NCBI RefSeq assembly: GCF_017355525.1
Contig: NZ_CP067395.1
Span: 3,224,001 to 3,288,000, forward strand
DNA length: 64,000 nt
Origin: Lysobacter enzymogenes
Lineage (GTDB): Bacteria > Pseudomonadota > Gammaproteobacteria > Xanthomonadales > Xanthomonadaceae
Direction: 5' to 3'
The notes below the pieces were generated by a model. That model worked only from the letters and a program-made list of their open reading frames with translations. It did no database searches and had not been told where the DNA came from. This document shows positions 41,699 through 49,591 of the stretch, one piece after another. How positions within the stretch are numbered: position 1 is the stretch's first letter; each line of letters starts with the position of its first letter. The position numbers and the translations under genes are program-made.

Positions 41699-42853
41699 AT
41701 GACCCAGACTTCCCTCTCCCGCCGCGCGCTCGCCGCGCTCGCCCTCGCCGCCGCGCTCGCCGCGGCCGCGCCCGCCGCGTTCGCCGCCGAAGACAGCGCC
41801 GCCGGCGCGGTGCGGCTGAAAGACCTCGGCCGCTTCCTCGGCCGCCGCGACAACATGCTGGTCGGCTACGGCATCGTCACCGGCCTGGCCGGCTCGGGCG
41901 ACGCGCCGCGCAACCAGGCCACCCGCCAGGCGATGCAGAACCTGCTGTCGCAGTTCGACCTGACCGTGCCGCTGGAGCAGATCCAGAGCCGCAACGTGGC
42001 GATGGTGATGATCACCGCGACGCTGCCGGCCACCTCCAACATCGGCGACAAGATCGACGTCAACGTCACCTCGACCGGCGATGCGCGCAGCATCGCCGGC
42101 GGCACCCTCATCATGAGCGCGCTGCGCGGGCCGGACAAACGCGTCTACGCGCTGGCGCAAGGCCCGATCACGGTCGGCGGCTACCGCTTCGACGGCAACG
42201 GCAACCTGCGCCAGAAGAACCACCCGACCGTCGGCGTGGTGTCCGAGGGCGCGACCGTCGAAGTGCCGGTGCGCGCGCAGATCGCCGCGCGCGACGGCAA
42301 GCTCGACTACGTGCTCAAGAACAGCGACGCGGTCACCTCCGAACGCGTCGCCGCGCGCATCAACCAGGCTTTCGGCGCCGGCGCGGCGGTGTCGCTGGAT
42401 CCGGAAACCGTCAGCATCCGCGCGCCGCAGGATCCGGGCCGGCTCAACGCTTACGTGGCCTCGATCGAAGCGTTGGCGGTGGTGCCCGACGTGGCGTCGC
42501 GGGTCATCATCAACGAGCGCACCGGCACCCTCGCCGCCGGCGGCGACACCCGCATCTCGCCGGTGACGATCTCGCACGGCGACCTGCGCGTGTCGATCGA
42601 CACCGAGTACACCGCCTCGCAGCCGAACTTCATCGGCATCGCCGACGACTCGGTGCGCAGCCTGATCGTCGGCAACAGCCGCCTGGACGTCGACGAAGCC
42701 GGCCAGCACGTGGCCCAGACCTACAAGCAGACCACCGTGTCCGAGCTGGTCGCCAGCCTGGCCAAGGCGCGGGTCAGCACCCGCGACGTGATTTCCATCC
42801 TTCAGGCGATCAAGGCCGCCGGCGCGCTGCACGCCGACCTGATCGTCCAGTAA
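41699..42853 (+). CDS. flgI: FlgI, P-ring protein
   Basis: A 384-residue protein with a signal peptide (ALAALALAAALAAAAPAAFA) and the complete FlgI pattern: VRLKDLGRFLGRRDNMLVGYGIVTGLAGSGD, RNVAMVMITATLPATSNIGDKIDV, YALAQGPITVGGY and the final RDVISILQAIKAAGALHADLIVQ. FlgI forms the peptidoglycan-level bushing. An in-frame GTG at 41690 that overlaps flgH is an alternative start; the ATG at 41699 gives a usual signal peptide. Confidence 0.95.
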   Translation: MTQTSLSRRALAALALAAALAAAAPAAFAAEDSAAGAVRLKDLGRFLGRRDNMLVGYGIVTGLAGSGDAPRNQATRQAMQNLLSQFDLTVPLEQIQSRNVAMVMITATLPATSNIGDKIDVNVTSTGDARSIAGGTLIMSALRGPDKRVYALAQGPITVGGYRFDGNGNLRQKNHPTVGVVSEGATVEVPVRAQIAARDGKLDYVLKNSDAVTSERVAARINQAFGAGAAVSLDPETVSIRAPQDPGRLNAYVASIEALAVVPDVASRVIINERTGTLAAGGDTRISPVTISHGDLRVSIDTEYTASQPNFIGIADDSVRSLIVGNSRLDVDEAGQHVAQTYKQTTVSELVASLAKARVSTRDVISILQAIKAAGALHADLIVQ

Positions 42854-42888
42854 CCGCCACGCCGCACCGAATCCACAGGGGAAGAACC

Positions 42889-43254
42889 ATGACATCGCCG
42901 GTACTCGAAGCGATCGTAAGCAAGGCCCTGGACGGCCTGCACCTGCGCGAGGTCGCCACTTCGCACAACGTCGCCAACGCCTCCTCGCCCGGTTTCGTGC
43001 CGGTGCGGGTGAGCTTCGAAGGCCAGTTGCAGGAGCTCGCCCAGGCCACGGCCGGGCTCGCGCCGCAACAGCGCGCCGAACAGTTCGCCGCGTTGCAGCC
43101 GCAGGTCGCCGCGTCGGCCGACCCGGCCGAGCGCAGCGTCAAGATCGACCAGGAAATCGCCATCGCCTCGGAGACCTCGGTGCGCTACGCGATGCTGATC
43201 GGCATGCTCAACCGCAGCCTGCAGATCCAGCAGCTGGCGATCCGCGGGAGCTGA
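42889..43254 (+). CDS. flgB: FlgB-like proximal rod protein
   Basis: A 121-residue protein with the rod motif LREVATSHNVANASSPGFVPVRVSFEGQLQEL and a C-terminal helix SVRYAMLIGMLNRSLQIQQLAIRG. Length and position just before flgC fit FlgB, although the sequence is divergent. A clear AGGGGAAG precedes the ATG, after a 35-base gap from flgI, the longest gap inside the first half of the operon apart from that before fliQ. Confidence 0.85.
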   Translation: MTSPVLEAIVSKALDGLHLREVATSHNVANASSPGFVPVRVSFEGQLQELAQATAGLAPQQRAEQFAALQPQVAASADPAERSVKIDQEIAIASETSVRYAMLIGMLNRSLQIQQLAIRGS

Positions 43255-43259
43255 CGGCC

Positions 43260-43721
43260 ATGAGCGACACGCTATTCGCCATCGCCCGCTCCGGCATGGA
43301 CGTCGAACGCCTGCGCATGGAAGTGATCGCGCAGAACCTGGCCAACGCCGGCGCCGCGCGCCTGCCCGGCGGCGAGGGCTACCAGCCGATGCGGCTGGTG
43401 TCCGGCCCCAACGCCGTGTCCGGCTTCGAGCAGGCGCTCGGCGACGCCGCGCGCGGCTACACCGTGCACGCGCCCGAAGCGCTGGCCGGCACCCGCAGCT
43501 ACGGCGTGCAGGCCACCGCGGCGCCGCCGCGGATCGTGCACGAACCGGCCAATCCGCTGGCCGACCAGGACGGCAACGTCGCCTACCCCGGCGTCGACCA
43601 CGCCGGCGAGATGGCGCTGATGGTGCAGACCCAGCGCATCTACGAGGCCAACGTCGTCATGTACAACTCCGCGCGCAGCATGTTCATGCGCGCGATGGAT
43701 ATCGGAGGCAACAGCCCGTGA
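43260..43721 (+). CDS. flgC: FlgC-like proximal rod protein
   Basis: A 153-residue axial protein starting FAIARSGMDVERLRMEVIAQNLANAGAARL. It has NVAYPGVDHAGEMALMVQTQRIYEANVVMYNSARSM at the C-terminus, both diagnostic of FlgC. It is part of the proximal rod with FlgB and FliE. It begins five bases after flgB and overlaps the fliE GTG start. Confidence 0.9.
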   Translation: MSDTLFAIARSGMDVERLRMEVIAQNLANAGAARLPGGEGYQPMRLVSGPNAVSGFEQALGDAARGYTVHAPEALAGTRSYGVQATAAPPRIVHEPANPLADQDGNVAYPGVDHAGEMALMVQTQRIYEANVVMYNSARSMFMRAMDIGGNSP

Positions 43722-44032
43722 GCATCGACGCCATCGCCGCGCTGAGCGCGGCGCAGATTTCCGCCACCGCCGCCGCAGCGGCGCCGCAAGCCGCCGCGCC
43801 GCAAGCCGCGGGCCAGAGTTTCGGCTCGATGCTGCTGGCCAACGTCATGCACGCCGACGCCTCGGTGCAGGCCGCCGAACAGGCGGTGCAGGCGTTCGCC
43901 GTCGACGGCCAGGCGCCGCCGCACCAGGTCATGCTCGCGCTGGAGGAGGCGCGCATGTCCCTGCATTTCGCCCTGCAGGTGCGCAATCGCCTGGTCGAGG
44001 GTTACCAAGAACTGATGCGCATGCAGCTCTGA
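43718..44032 (+). CDS. fliE: FliE, MS-ring/rod junction protein
   Basis: A 104-residue protein with an Ala-rich N-terminus and the FliE region FGSMLLANVMHADASVQAAEQAVQAF, then PPHQVMLALEEARMSLHFALQVRNRLVEGYQELMRMQ. FliE links the MS ring to the rod and is the first axial substrate exported. It starts at GTG 43718 in an overlap with flgC and stops two bases before fliF. Confidence 0.9.
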   Translation: MSIDAIAALSAAQISATAAAAAPQAAAPQAAGQSFGSMLLANVMHADASVQAAEQAVQAFAVDGQAPPHQVMLALEEARMSLHFALQVRNRLVEGYQELMRMQL

Positions 44033-44033
44033 C

Positions 44034-45470
44034 ATGGACACCGCCACCCAATCTCCCGCGCCCGACGGCTTGCTCGCGCGCCTTCCCGGCGACCCGCGCC
44101 AGCGCCAGATCCTGGTCGCCGTCGCCTTGTCGCTGCTGATCTTCGCCCTGCTCCTGGGCGGCTACCTGATGCTGCGCCCGAACTACATCGTGCTGTTCCG
44201 CGGGCTCAAGCCGCTGGACGCGGCGGCGGTGGTGAAGGAGCTGGAGAAGGAGAAGATCCCTTACCGCTACGACGAAGCCGCGAACGCCATCCTGGTGCCG
44301 GAAGGCGAGTCCAAGGCCGCGCGGATCAAGCTCGGCAGCGCCGACCTGCGCCTGCAGGACGTGGTCGGCCTGGAACTGTTCAAGGACTCCGACCTGGGCC
44401 TGACCGAGTTCGCGCAGAAGGTGAACTACCAGCGCGCGCTGCAGGGCGAGGTCGCGCGCACGCTGATGTCGCTGGAAGAAGTCGACATGGCGCGGGTCCA
44501 CCTGACCCTGCCGGAGTCGTCGATCTTCCGCCGCGACCAGGCCAAGCCGAAAGCGTCGGTGACGATCTTCCCGAAGGGCGAGGCGCCGCTCGGCGAGGAC
44601 AGCATCCGCGGCATCCAGAAGCTCGTCGCCGCGTCGGTGCCGGGGATGACGCCGGCCGACGTGATCGTGCTCGACCAGCGCGGCGCGGCCGCGACCGCGG
44701 ACGAGATCGGCGAGGTGTCCGATCCCAAGTTCGCGCTCAAGCAGGCGATCGAGCGCAGCTACGAGAAGAAGATCGCCGAGCAGCTGGCGCGGGTGCTGCG
44801 CGAGACCGGCGCCACCGTCAGCGTCAACGCCGACATCAATTTCGATCAGGTCCAGACCACCCGCGAAACCGGCGTGGCGCCGCCGGCCGAGGCCGCATCG
44901 CGCGCGCTGCCGCCGTTGCCTGCGGTGGCCGGCGCCACCGCCGCGCCGGGCGCGGCCGATCCGTTGCCGCCGCTGCCGGCGTCCGCCGCGGCGCCGGTCG
45001 CGCCGGTGCGCACCAACCGCGTGCTCGAGCAGATCGTCAGCGCGCCGGGCACGGTGCGCCGGCTCAGCGTGGCGATCGTGCTGGAACAAGAGCCGCCGGC
45101 CGAGCTCGTGGACAAGTTGCAGGCGGTGGTGACGGCTTCGGCCGGCATCGACAGCAAGCGCGGCGACGTGGTGTCGATCGTGGTGCGCGATCCGGCGCTG
45201 CCGGTCGCGGCCGCGGCGACGCCGGTGCGTGCGCTGCCCGCGCTGGCGTCGGCGCGCGCGCAGGAACGGCCTGCGCCGGCGTTCGCCGCCAAGGACGCGG
45301 CGCTGATCGGCGTGGCCGCGCTGCTGCTGTTGCTCGGCGTCGTCGCCTGGCGCGTGCTGCGCCGGCGCGATCCGGCGCCGCGCCGGCTCAGCGCCGCCGA
45401 GCGCGAGGAATTCGCCGCGCGGCTCAAGCGCTTGCTCGACGCACAAGGAGAGGCGCATGTCCGCCCCTGA
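44034..45470 (+). CDS. fliF: FliF, MS-ring protein
   Basis: A 478-residue protein with two membrane helices (QILVAVALSLLIFALLLGGYL and AALIGVAALLLLLGVVAW). A YscJ-type ring domain (YIVLFRGLKPLDAAAVVKELEKEKIPYRY, VNYQRALQGEVARTLMSLEEVDMARVHL) and a second FliF domain lie between. It is shorter than typical FliF (about 550). The C-terminal cytoplasmic tail, which normally grips FliG, is about 45 residues long. The end overlaps the FliG-position gene by 14 bases. Confidence 0.95.
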   Translation: MDTATQSPAPDGLLARLPGDPRQRQILVAVALSLLIFALLLGGYLMLRPNYIVLFRGLKPLDAAAVVKELEKEKIPYRYDEAANAILVPEGESKAARIKLGSADLRLQDVVGLELFKDSDLGLTEFAQKVNYQRALQGEVARTLMSLEEVDMARVHLTLPESSIFRRDQAKPKASVTIFPKGEAPLGEDSIRGIQKLVAASVPGMTPADVIVLDQRGAAATADEIGEVSDPKFALKQAIERSYEKKIAEQLARVLRETGATVSVNADINFDQVQTTRETGVAPPAEAASRALPPLPAVAGATAAPGAADPLPPLPASAAAPVAPVRTNRVLEQIVSAPGTVRRLSVAIVLEQEPPAELVDKLQAVVTASAGIDSKRGDVVSIVVRDPALPVAAAATPVRALPALASARAQERPAPAFAAKDAALIGVAALLLLLGVVAWRVLRRRDPAPRRLSAAEREEFAARLKRLLDAQGEAHVRP

Positions 45471-45990
45471 CGCAGCACGTCCCAAGTCCGAACGCGACCT
45501 GCGCCGCGCGGTGGGCCAGCTCAGCCAGTACGCGATCGAGGACATCGAAGCGATCTGGTCGCAGCTGGATCCGCGCGAACAGGCGCAGTTGCGGCCGTTG
45601 CTGGCGCAAGCCAGCGGCTCGCTGCCCGGTTCGGCGCTGAGCGCGTTGCCGGCGGCGCCGGCCGCGCGCGAGACGCCGGTCGCCGCGGCGCTGCCGCCGG
45701 GACTCGGCGGCTACCTCGCACGCCTGCCCGAAGCGGTCGCCGCCAGCGTACTCGCCAGCTTCGATGCCAGCGCGCGCGACGCGGCGCTGCAAGCGCTGCC
45801 GGATCCGGCGCGACGCGAAACCCTGCGCGCCGCGGCCGCGCCCCTGCGCCTGCGCCCGGCCGCGCGCCGCGCCTTGCAGGCCGCGGCGCTGGCCGCCGCG
45901 CGCGAGGCCGCCCCGACGGTCGAAGCGCCGGCCGCAATCGAAGCGCCGCGCGGCCTGTCGCGGCTGTGGCGGCGGAGCGCGCGCGCATGA
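45457..45990 (+). CDS. short FliG-position protein without a recognisable torque domain
   Basis: A 177-residue protein in the place of fliG between fliF and fliH, starting with AAGGAGAGG before the ATG. FliG is normally about 330 residues with a C-terminal domain of charged residues that works against the stator. Here only helical, Ala-rich segments are visible (DLRRAVGQLSQYAIEDIEAIWSQL; LARLPEAVAASVLASFDASARDAALQALP). These may match a FliG N- or middle-type domain, and no charged torque helix or EHPQ motif is seen. It may be a structural adaptor of the C ring, or of different descent. The FliG relation is inferred mostly from position. Confidence 0.6.
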   Translation: MSAPDAARPKSERDLRRAVGQLSQYAIEDIEAIWSQLDPREQAQLRPLLAQASGSLPGSALSALPAAPAARETPVAAALPPGLGGYLARLPEAVAASVLASFDASARDAALQALPDPARRETLRAAAAPLRLRPAARRALQAAALAAAREAAPTVEAPAAIEAPRGLSRLWRRSARA

Positions 45991-46712
45991 GCGGGCCGAA
46001 AGCGGGCGTCATCAAGGCCGACACGGTCATGGTCAGCGACGAACGCCGCTCGACCTTGCGCGAAGCCACACCCGCGCTCGCGCCGACGCCGGCCGCGCCC
46101 GCGGCGGACGCGCAAGCGCTGCGCATCGCCGAACTCGAACGCAAGCTGGCCGCCGCGCAGGCGCAGCTGGCCGCCCAGGCCAAGTCGGCCGAAACCCTGG
46201 AAAAGCAGGCCTTCGAACGCGGCCGCAGCGAGGGCGCGCAAGCCGGCCAAGCGGCTGCGCAAGACCGCTACGACGACCGCGTGCGCGCGCTGACCGAAGC
46301 GGTCAGCGGCGCGCAGGAACGCTTCGAAACCCAACTGGCCGACGTCGCCCGCGACTGGTCGCTGCAACTGGCGCAGGCCGCGCTGGCGCGCATCGTCGGC
46401 GATGCGTCCGCGCACGCCGACCTGATCGCGCGCAGCCTCGCCCATCATCTGTCGGCGCTGAGCCAGGACAGCGTGCTCGCGGTGGAAGTGTCGGCGCTGG
46501 ATTTCCCCGACCGCGAGTTCCCCGACCAACCGTCGCTGCGCGCCGCCCTGTCGCGCCACGGCGCGCTGCCGCCGTGCCGGATCGACACCGATCCCGGCCG
46601 CGCCGTCGGCACCTGCATCGTCCGGCTCAAGCTCGGCCGCCTCGACCTGGGCCTGAAATCGCAGCGCCAGCGTCTGAACGCCGCGTTCGCGCAGCTGCGG
46701 GAGCGAGACTGA
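45987..46712 (+). CDS. fliH: FliH-like export ATPase regulator
   Basis: A 241-residue protein with an Ala/Pro-rich start and a coiled-coil (RIAELERKLAAAQAQLAAQAKSAETLEKQAFERGRSEGAQAGQAAAQ) carrying the GxxxG-like repeats of FliH. A C-terminal domain then has LQLAQAALARIVGD and GTCIVRLKLGRLDLGLKSQ. It binds FliI and the C ring in known systems. The ATG overlaps the preceding stop (ATGA). Confidence 0.85.
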   Translation: MSGPKAGVIKADTVMVSDERRSTLREATPALAPTPAAPAADAQALRIAELERKLAAAQAQLAAQAKSAETLEKQAFERGRSEGAQAGQAAAQDRYDDRVRALTEAVSGAQERFETQLADVARDWSLQLAQAALARIVGDASAHADLIARSLAHHLSALSQDSVLAVEVSALDFPDREFPDQPSLRAALSRHGALPPCRIDTDPGRAVGTCIVRLKLGRLDLGLKSQRQRLNAAFAQLRERD

Positions 46713-46713
46713 C

Positions 46714-48048
46714 ATGGCCGTGCGCGCGCTGCTCGATGCGATCGGCCGGGTCGACACCGCGACCCGGCTCGGCACCGTGACCCGGATCATGCCGACCTTC
46801 ATCGAGGCCGACGGCCCCGGCGCGCCGCTGGGCTCGCTGTGCCGCGTGCGCGCCGGCGGCCACGGCGGCGCCGAGCTGCTGGCGGAAGTGGCCAAGGTCG
46901 AGACCGGCCGCATCACCCTGGCGCCGTACGGCCCGGTGTCGGCCGCGCATGTCGGCGACACGGTCGAAGCGCTGCGCGTGGGCGCGACGTTCCCGGTCGG
47001 CCCGCAATACCTCGGCCGCGTCGTCGACCCGATGGGCGCGCCGCTCGACGGCGGCCCCGCGATCGGCGACTGCGAACGCGACTGGCCGCTGAGCGGCGCC
47101 GCGACCGCCGCGCTGGATCGGCTGTCGCCGCGGCAACCGCTGCACAGCGGGCTGCGTGCGATCGATGCGCTGCTGACCCTCGGCGTCGGCCAGCGCGTCG
47201 GCATCTTCGCCGGCAGCGGCGTCGGCAAGACCACGCTGCTGGCCGATCTGGCCGGCAACGTGGAGGCCGACGTGTGCGTGCTGTGCCTGGTCGGCGAACG
47301 CGGCCGCGAGGCCGACGACTTCTGGCGCCACGCGCTCGACGAACGCGCGCGCCAGCGCTCGGTGATGGTGGTGGCGACCTCCGACCAGCCGGCGATCCTG
47401 CGCGCGCGCAGCGTGCTGGCGGCGCTGTCGCTGGCCGAGTATTTCCGCGCCCAGGGCAAGCACGTGCTGCTGCTGTTGGATTCGATCACCCGCTACGCCC
47501 TGGCCTTGCGCGAAATAGGTTTGGCCGCCGGCGAGCCGCCGACCGTGCGCGCCTACACCCCGAGTGTGTTCGCCGCCCTGCCCAAGGCGATCGAACGCTG
47601 CGGCGCGCTGCGCCAGGGCGGCGCGATCACCGCGCTGATGACGGTGCTGGCCGAAACCGACGACATCGACGATCCGATGACCGAAACCCTGCGCGCGCTG
47701 CTCGACGGCCACATCGTGCTGACCCGCGCGCTGGCCGAACAAGGGCATTACCCGGCCATCGACGTGCCGCGCAGCATCAGCCGGGTGTTCGCCCAGGTCA
47801 CCCAGCCCGAACACCGCGCCGCGGCCAAGACCGCAGTCGCGCAGCTGTCGCTGTACGACAGCTCGCGCACCCTGGTCGAATCCGGCCTGTACGCCGACGG
47901 CAGCAATCCCGAACTCGACCGCACGCTGCGCACGCGCCCGGCGCTGATCGATTTCCTGCGCCAGGACAGCGGCCGCGCCGACACCGCCGCGGCCAGCGTC
48001 GAACGCCTGCGCGCGCTGCTCGCCGCCGGCGAAGGGGTCGCGCGATGA
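46714..48048 (+). CDS. fliI: FliI, export ATPase
   Basis: A 444-residue F1-beta-like ATPase with Walker A GIFAGSGVGKTTLL (about 164-177), CLVGERGREADDFW, Walker B HVLLLLDSITRYALALREIG, and VYTPS-type segment RAYTPSVFAALPKAIERCG. The N-terminal domain is compact. It drives or assists unfolding and entry of export substrates. All catalytic motifs are intact, so the secretion apparatus is expected to be active. It starts one base after fliH and overlaps fliJ. Confidence 0.96.
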   Translation: MAVRALLDAIGRVDTATRLGTVTRIMPTFIEADGPGAPLGSLCRVRAGGHGGAELLAEVAKVETGRITLAPYGPVSAAHVGDTVEALRVGATFPVGPQYLGRVVDPMGAPLDGGPAIGDCERDWPLSGAATAALDRLSPRQPLHSGLRAIDALLTLGVGQRVGIFAGSGVGKTTLLADLAGNVEADVCVLCLVGERGREADDFWRHALDERARQRSVMVVATSDQPAILRARSVLAALSLAEYFRAQGKHVLLLLDSITRYALALREIGLAAGEPPTVRAYTPSVFAALPKAIERCGALRQGGAITALMTVLAETDDIDDPMTETLRALLDGHIVLTRALAEQGHYPAIDVPRSISRVFAQVTQPEHRAAAKTAVAQLSLYDSSRTLVESGLYADGSNPELDRTLRTRPALIDFLRQDSGRADTAAASVERLRALLAAGEGVAR

Positions 48049-48494
48049 GCCGCGAGCGCCTGCGCCAGCTCGAAGACATCGCCCAGTTGCAGCGCCTGCG
48101 CCTGGACCGGGCGCAGCTGCGCGCCGCCGGCCTGCGCCGCGATCTGCAAAGCGCGCACTACGCCTGCGAACTGGCCGCGGCCGAGCGCGGCCGCATCGAC
48201 GCGCAATGGCGCGCCGCGCTGGCGCGCAGCGAAGCCCTGGACCTGGCCGCGATCGCCGGCTGGCGCTCGCTGGCCGGCGACGCGCAAGGCCGCTGCGAAC
48301 AGTGCGAGGCCGAACACCAGCGCGCGCAGGACGCGGCGGATGCGTTCGCGCACGAACTGCTGCGCGTGCGCACCCAGTCCGAGCGCGCCGACGAGGACGC
48401 CGCGCGCGAACGCGCCGCAGTGGCGCGCAAGCGCGAGGAAAAGACCGCCGACGCCGTACTCGAACGCCACAACGCCATCGGAGCCGCGCCATGA
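48045..48494 (+). CDS. fliJ: FliJ-like coiled-coil stalk protein
   Basis: A 149-residue all-helical protein of coiled-coil character (LRQLEDIAQLQRLRLDRAQLRAAGLRRDLQ; AFAHELLRVRTQSERADEDAARERAAVARKREEK). Directly following fliI, it fits FliJ/SctO, the central stalk that engages the ATPase ring and FlhA. Identification rests on order, length and helical pattern; the family is poorly conserved. It overlaps both neighbours by four bases. Confidence 0.7.
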   Translation: MSRERLRQLEDIAQLQRLRLDRAQLRAAGLRRDLQSAHYACELAAAERGRIDAQWRAALARSEALDLAAIAGWRSLAGDAQGRCEQCEAEHQRAQDAADAFAHELLRVRTQSERADEDAARERAAVARKREEKTADAVLERHNAIGAAP

Positions 48495-49177
48495 AGATCG
48501 CCGCACCGCCTGCGCCGCCGCTGCCCGCGCCCGCCGCGGGCGCCGCGCCGCGCGGGCAAGAGCGCGGACAGTTCCAGCAGCTGGTGCAGCAGCTGGAGCA
48601 CGACATGTGGTCCGGCGCCGCAGCAGGCGGCGCGCCCGGCGCGGCGTCGCAGCCGCGCGCCGGCGCGGCGCGGCCGCTGGTCGCGCAGCCCGCACCGGCA
48701 GTGGTGCGGCCGCTGGCTCACCTGCGCGATCCCGAACTGCCCGCAGGCGGCGCCGAACCCGCGCCGCGCTACGACCTGCGCGACATCGTCGAAGCCGCCG
48801 CGCTGCCGACGGCGCCCGTATTCGCGACGACGAAGGCCGGCACGAACCCCACGTTCGCCGCGTTCGTCGCGCCGACGCCGACGCCGATGCGAACCAACGC
48901 CGCGAACGCGACCGACAGCGCCGCCGCGCCGACACGCGCCTTCGCCCTCGCCACGCCGCAACGCGAAGAACCCGCCGGCGAGCGCCTGAGCCTGCTGGCC
49001 GCGCCGTCCGGCTTCGGCGTCGCCCTGCGACTGCGCGAAGACCGGCCGCTGGACGCGGACCTGCTCAAGCGCGCCCTGGCGCGGGTGCTGCACGAACACG
49101 GCGCGAGCCTGATGCGCCTGACCATCAACGGAACCGACGCAAGCCTTTTCCAAGGGGAAACACGACATGGCGATTAG
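48491..49177 (+). CDS. FliK-position protein, possible hook-length control
   Basis: A 228-residue protein with a long low-complexity Pro/Ala-rich N-terminal region (PPAPPLPAPAAGAAPRG...) and a compact C-terminal segment (FGVALRLREDRPLDADLLKRALARVLHEHGASLMRLTINGTD). That layout, unstructured ruler plus small globular end, is like FliK/SctP, and it lies between fliJ and flgD where fliK is usual. No direct sequence signature is recognisable, so the symbol is left empty. Confidence 0.55.
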   Translation: MKIAAPPAPPLPAPAAGAAPRGQERGQFQQLVQQLEHDMWSGAAAGGAPGAASQPRAGAARPLVAQPAPAVVRPLAHLRDPELPAGGAEPAPRYDLRDIVEAAALPTAPVFATTKAGTNPTFAAFVAPTPTPMRTNAANATDSAAAPTRAFALATPQREEPAGERLSLLAAPSGFGVALRLREDRPLDADLLKRALARVLHEHGASLMRLTINGTDASLFQGETRHGD

Positions 49178-49580
49178 TCCCATCAGCGGCGGCGGCAACG
49201 CCGGCACGTCGCAACGCATCGAGTCGCTGGGCCTGGACATGCAGTCGCTGCTGCAGATCATCCTGACCCAGCTGACCTACCAGGATCCGCTCAAGCCGGT
49301 CGACAACTTCGAGTTCGTCTCGCAGCTGGCCCAGTTCACCTCGCTGGAACAAAGCCGTCAGCTCACCGACAAGATGGATCAGCTGCTGGGCGTGCAGTCG
49401 GCCACCCAGACCCTGGGCCTGCTCGGCCGCAGCGTCGACGTGCAGCAGGGCGAAGGCCTGATCTCCGGCGTGGTCAAGAACGTCTCGTTCAAGAACGGCG
49501 CGCCGGAGCTGACCATCACCACCGTCGGCGGCGAGTTCCTCGCCAACGCCTCCCTGTCCCAGATCGTGCAAGTGCGCTGA
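49167..49580 (+). CDS. flgD: FlgD-like hook-cap protein, short form
   Basis: A 137-residue protein with the FlgD N-terminal signature LLQIILTQLTYQDPLKPVDNFEFVSQLAQFTSLEQ. Standard FlgD is about 220-230 residues and has Tudor-like and Ig-like domains. Here only about 70 residues follow the signature (LLGRSVDVQQGEGLISGVVKNVSF...LTITTVGGEFL), so most of the cap portion is missing. It overlaps the preceding gene by 11 bases and is 11 bases before flgE. A hook may still be formed, but the cap is reduced. Confidence 0.88.
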   Translation: MAISPISGGGNAGTSQRIESLGLDMQSLLQIILTQLTYQDPLKPVDNFEFVSQLAQFTSLEQSRQLTDKMDQLLGVQSATQTLGLLGRSVDVQQGEGLISGVVKNVSFKNGAPELTITTVGGEFLANASLSQIVQVR

Positions 49581-49591
49581 AGGAGATCGAC

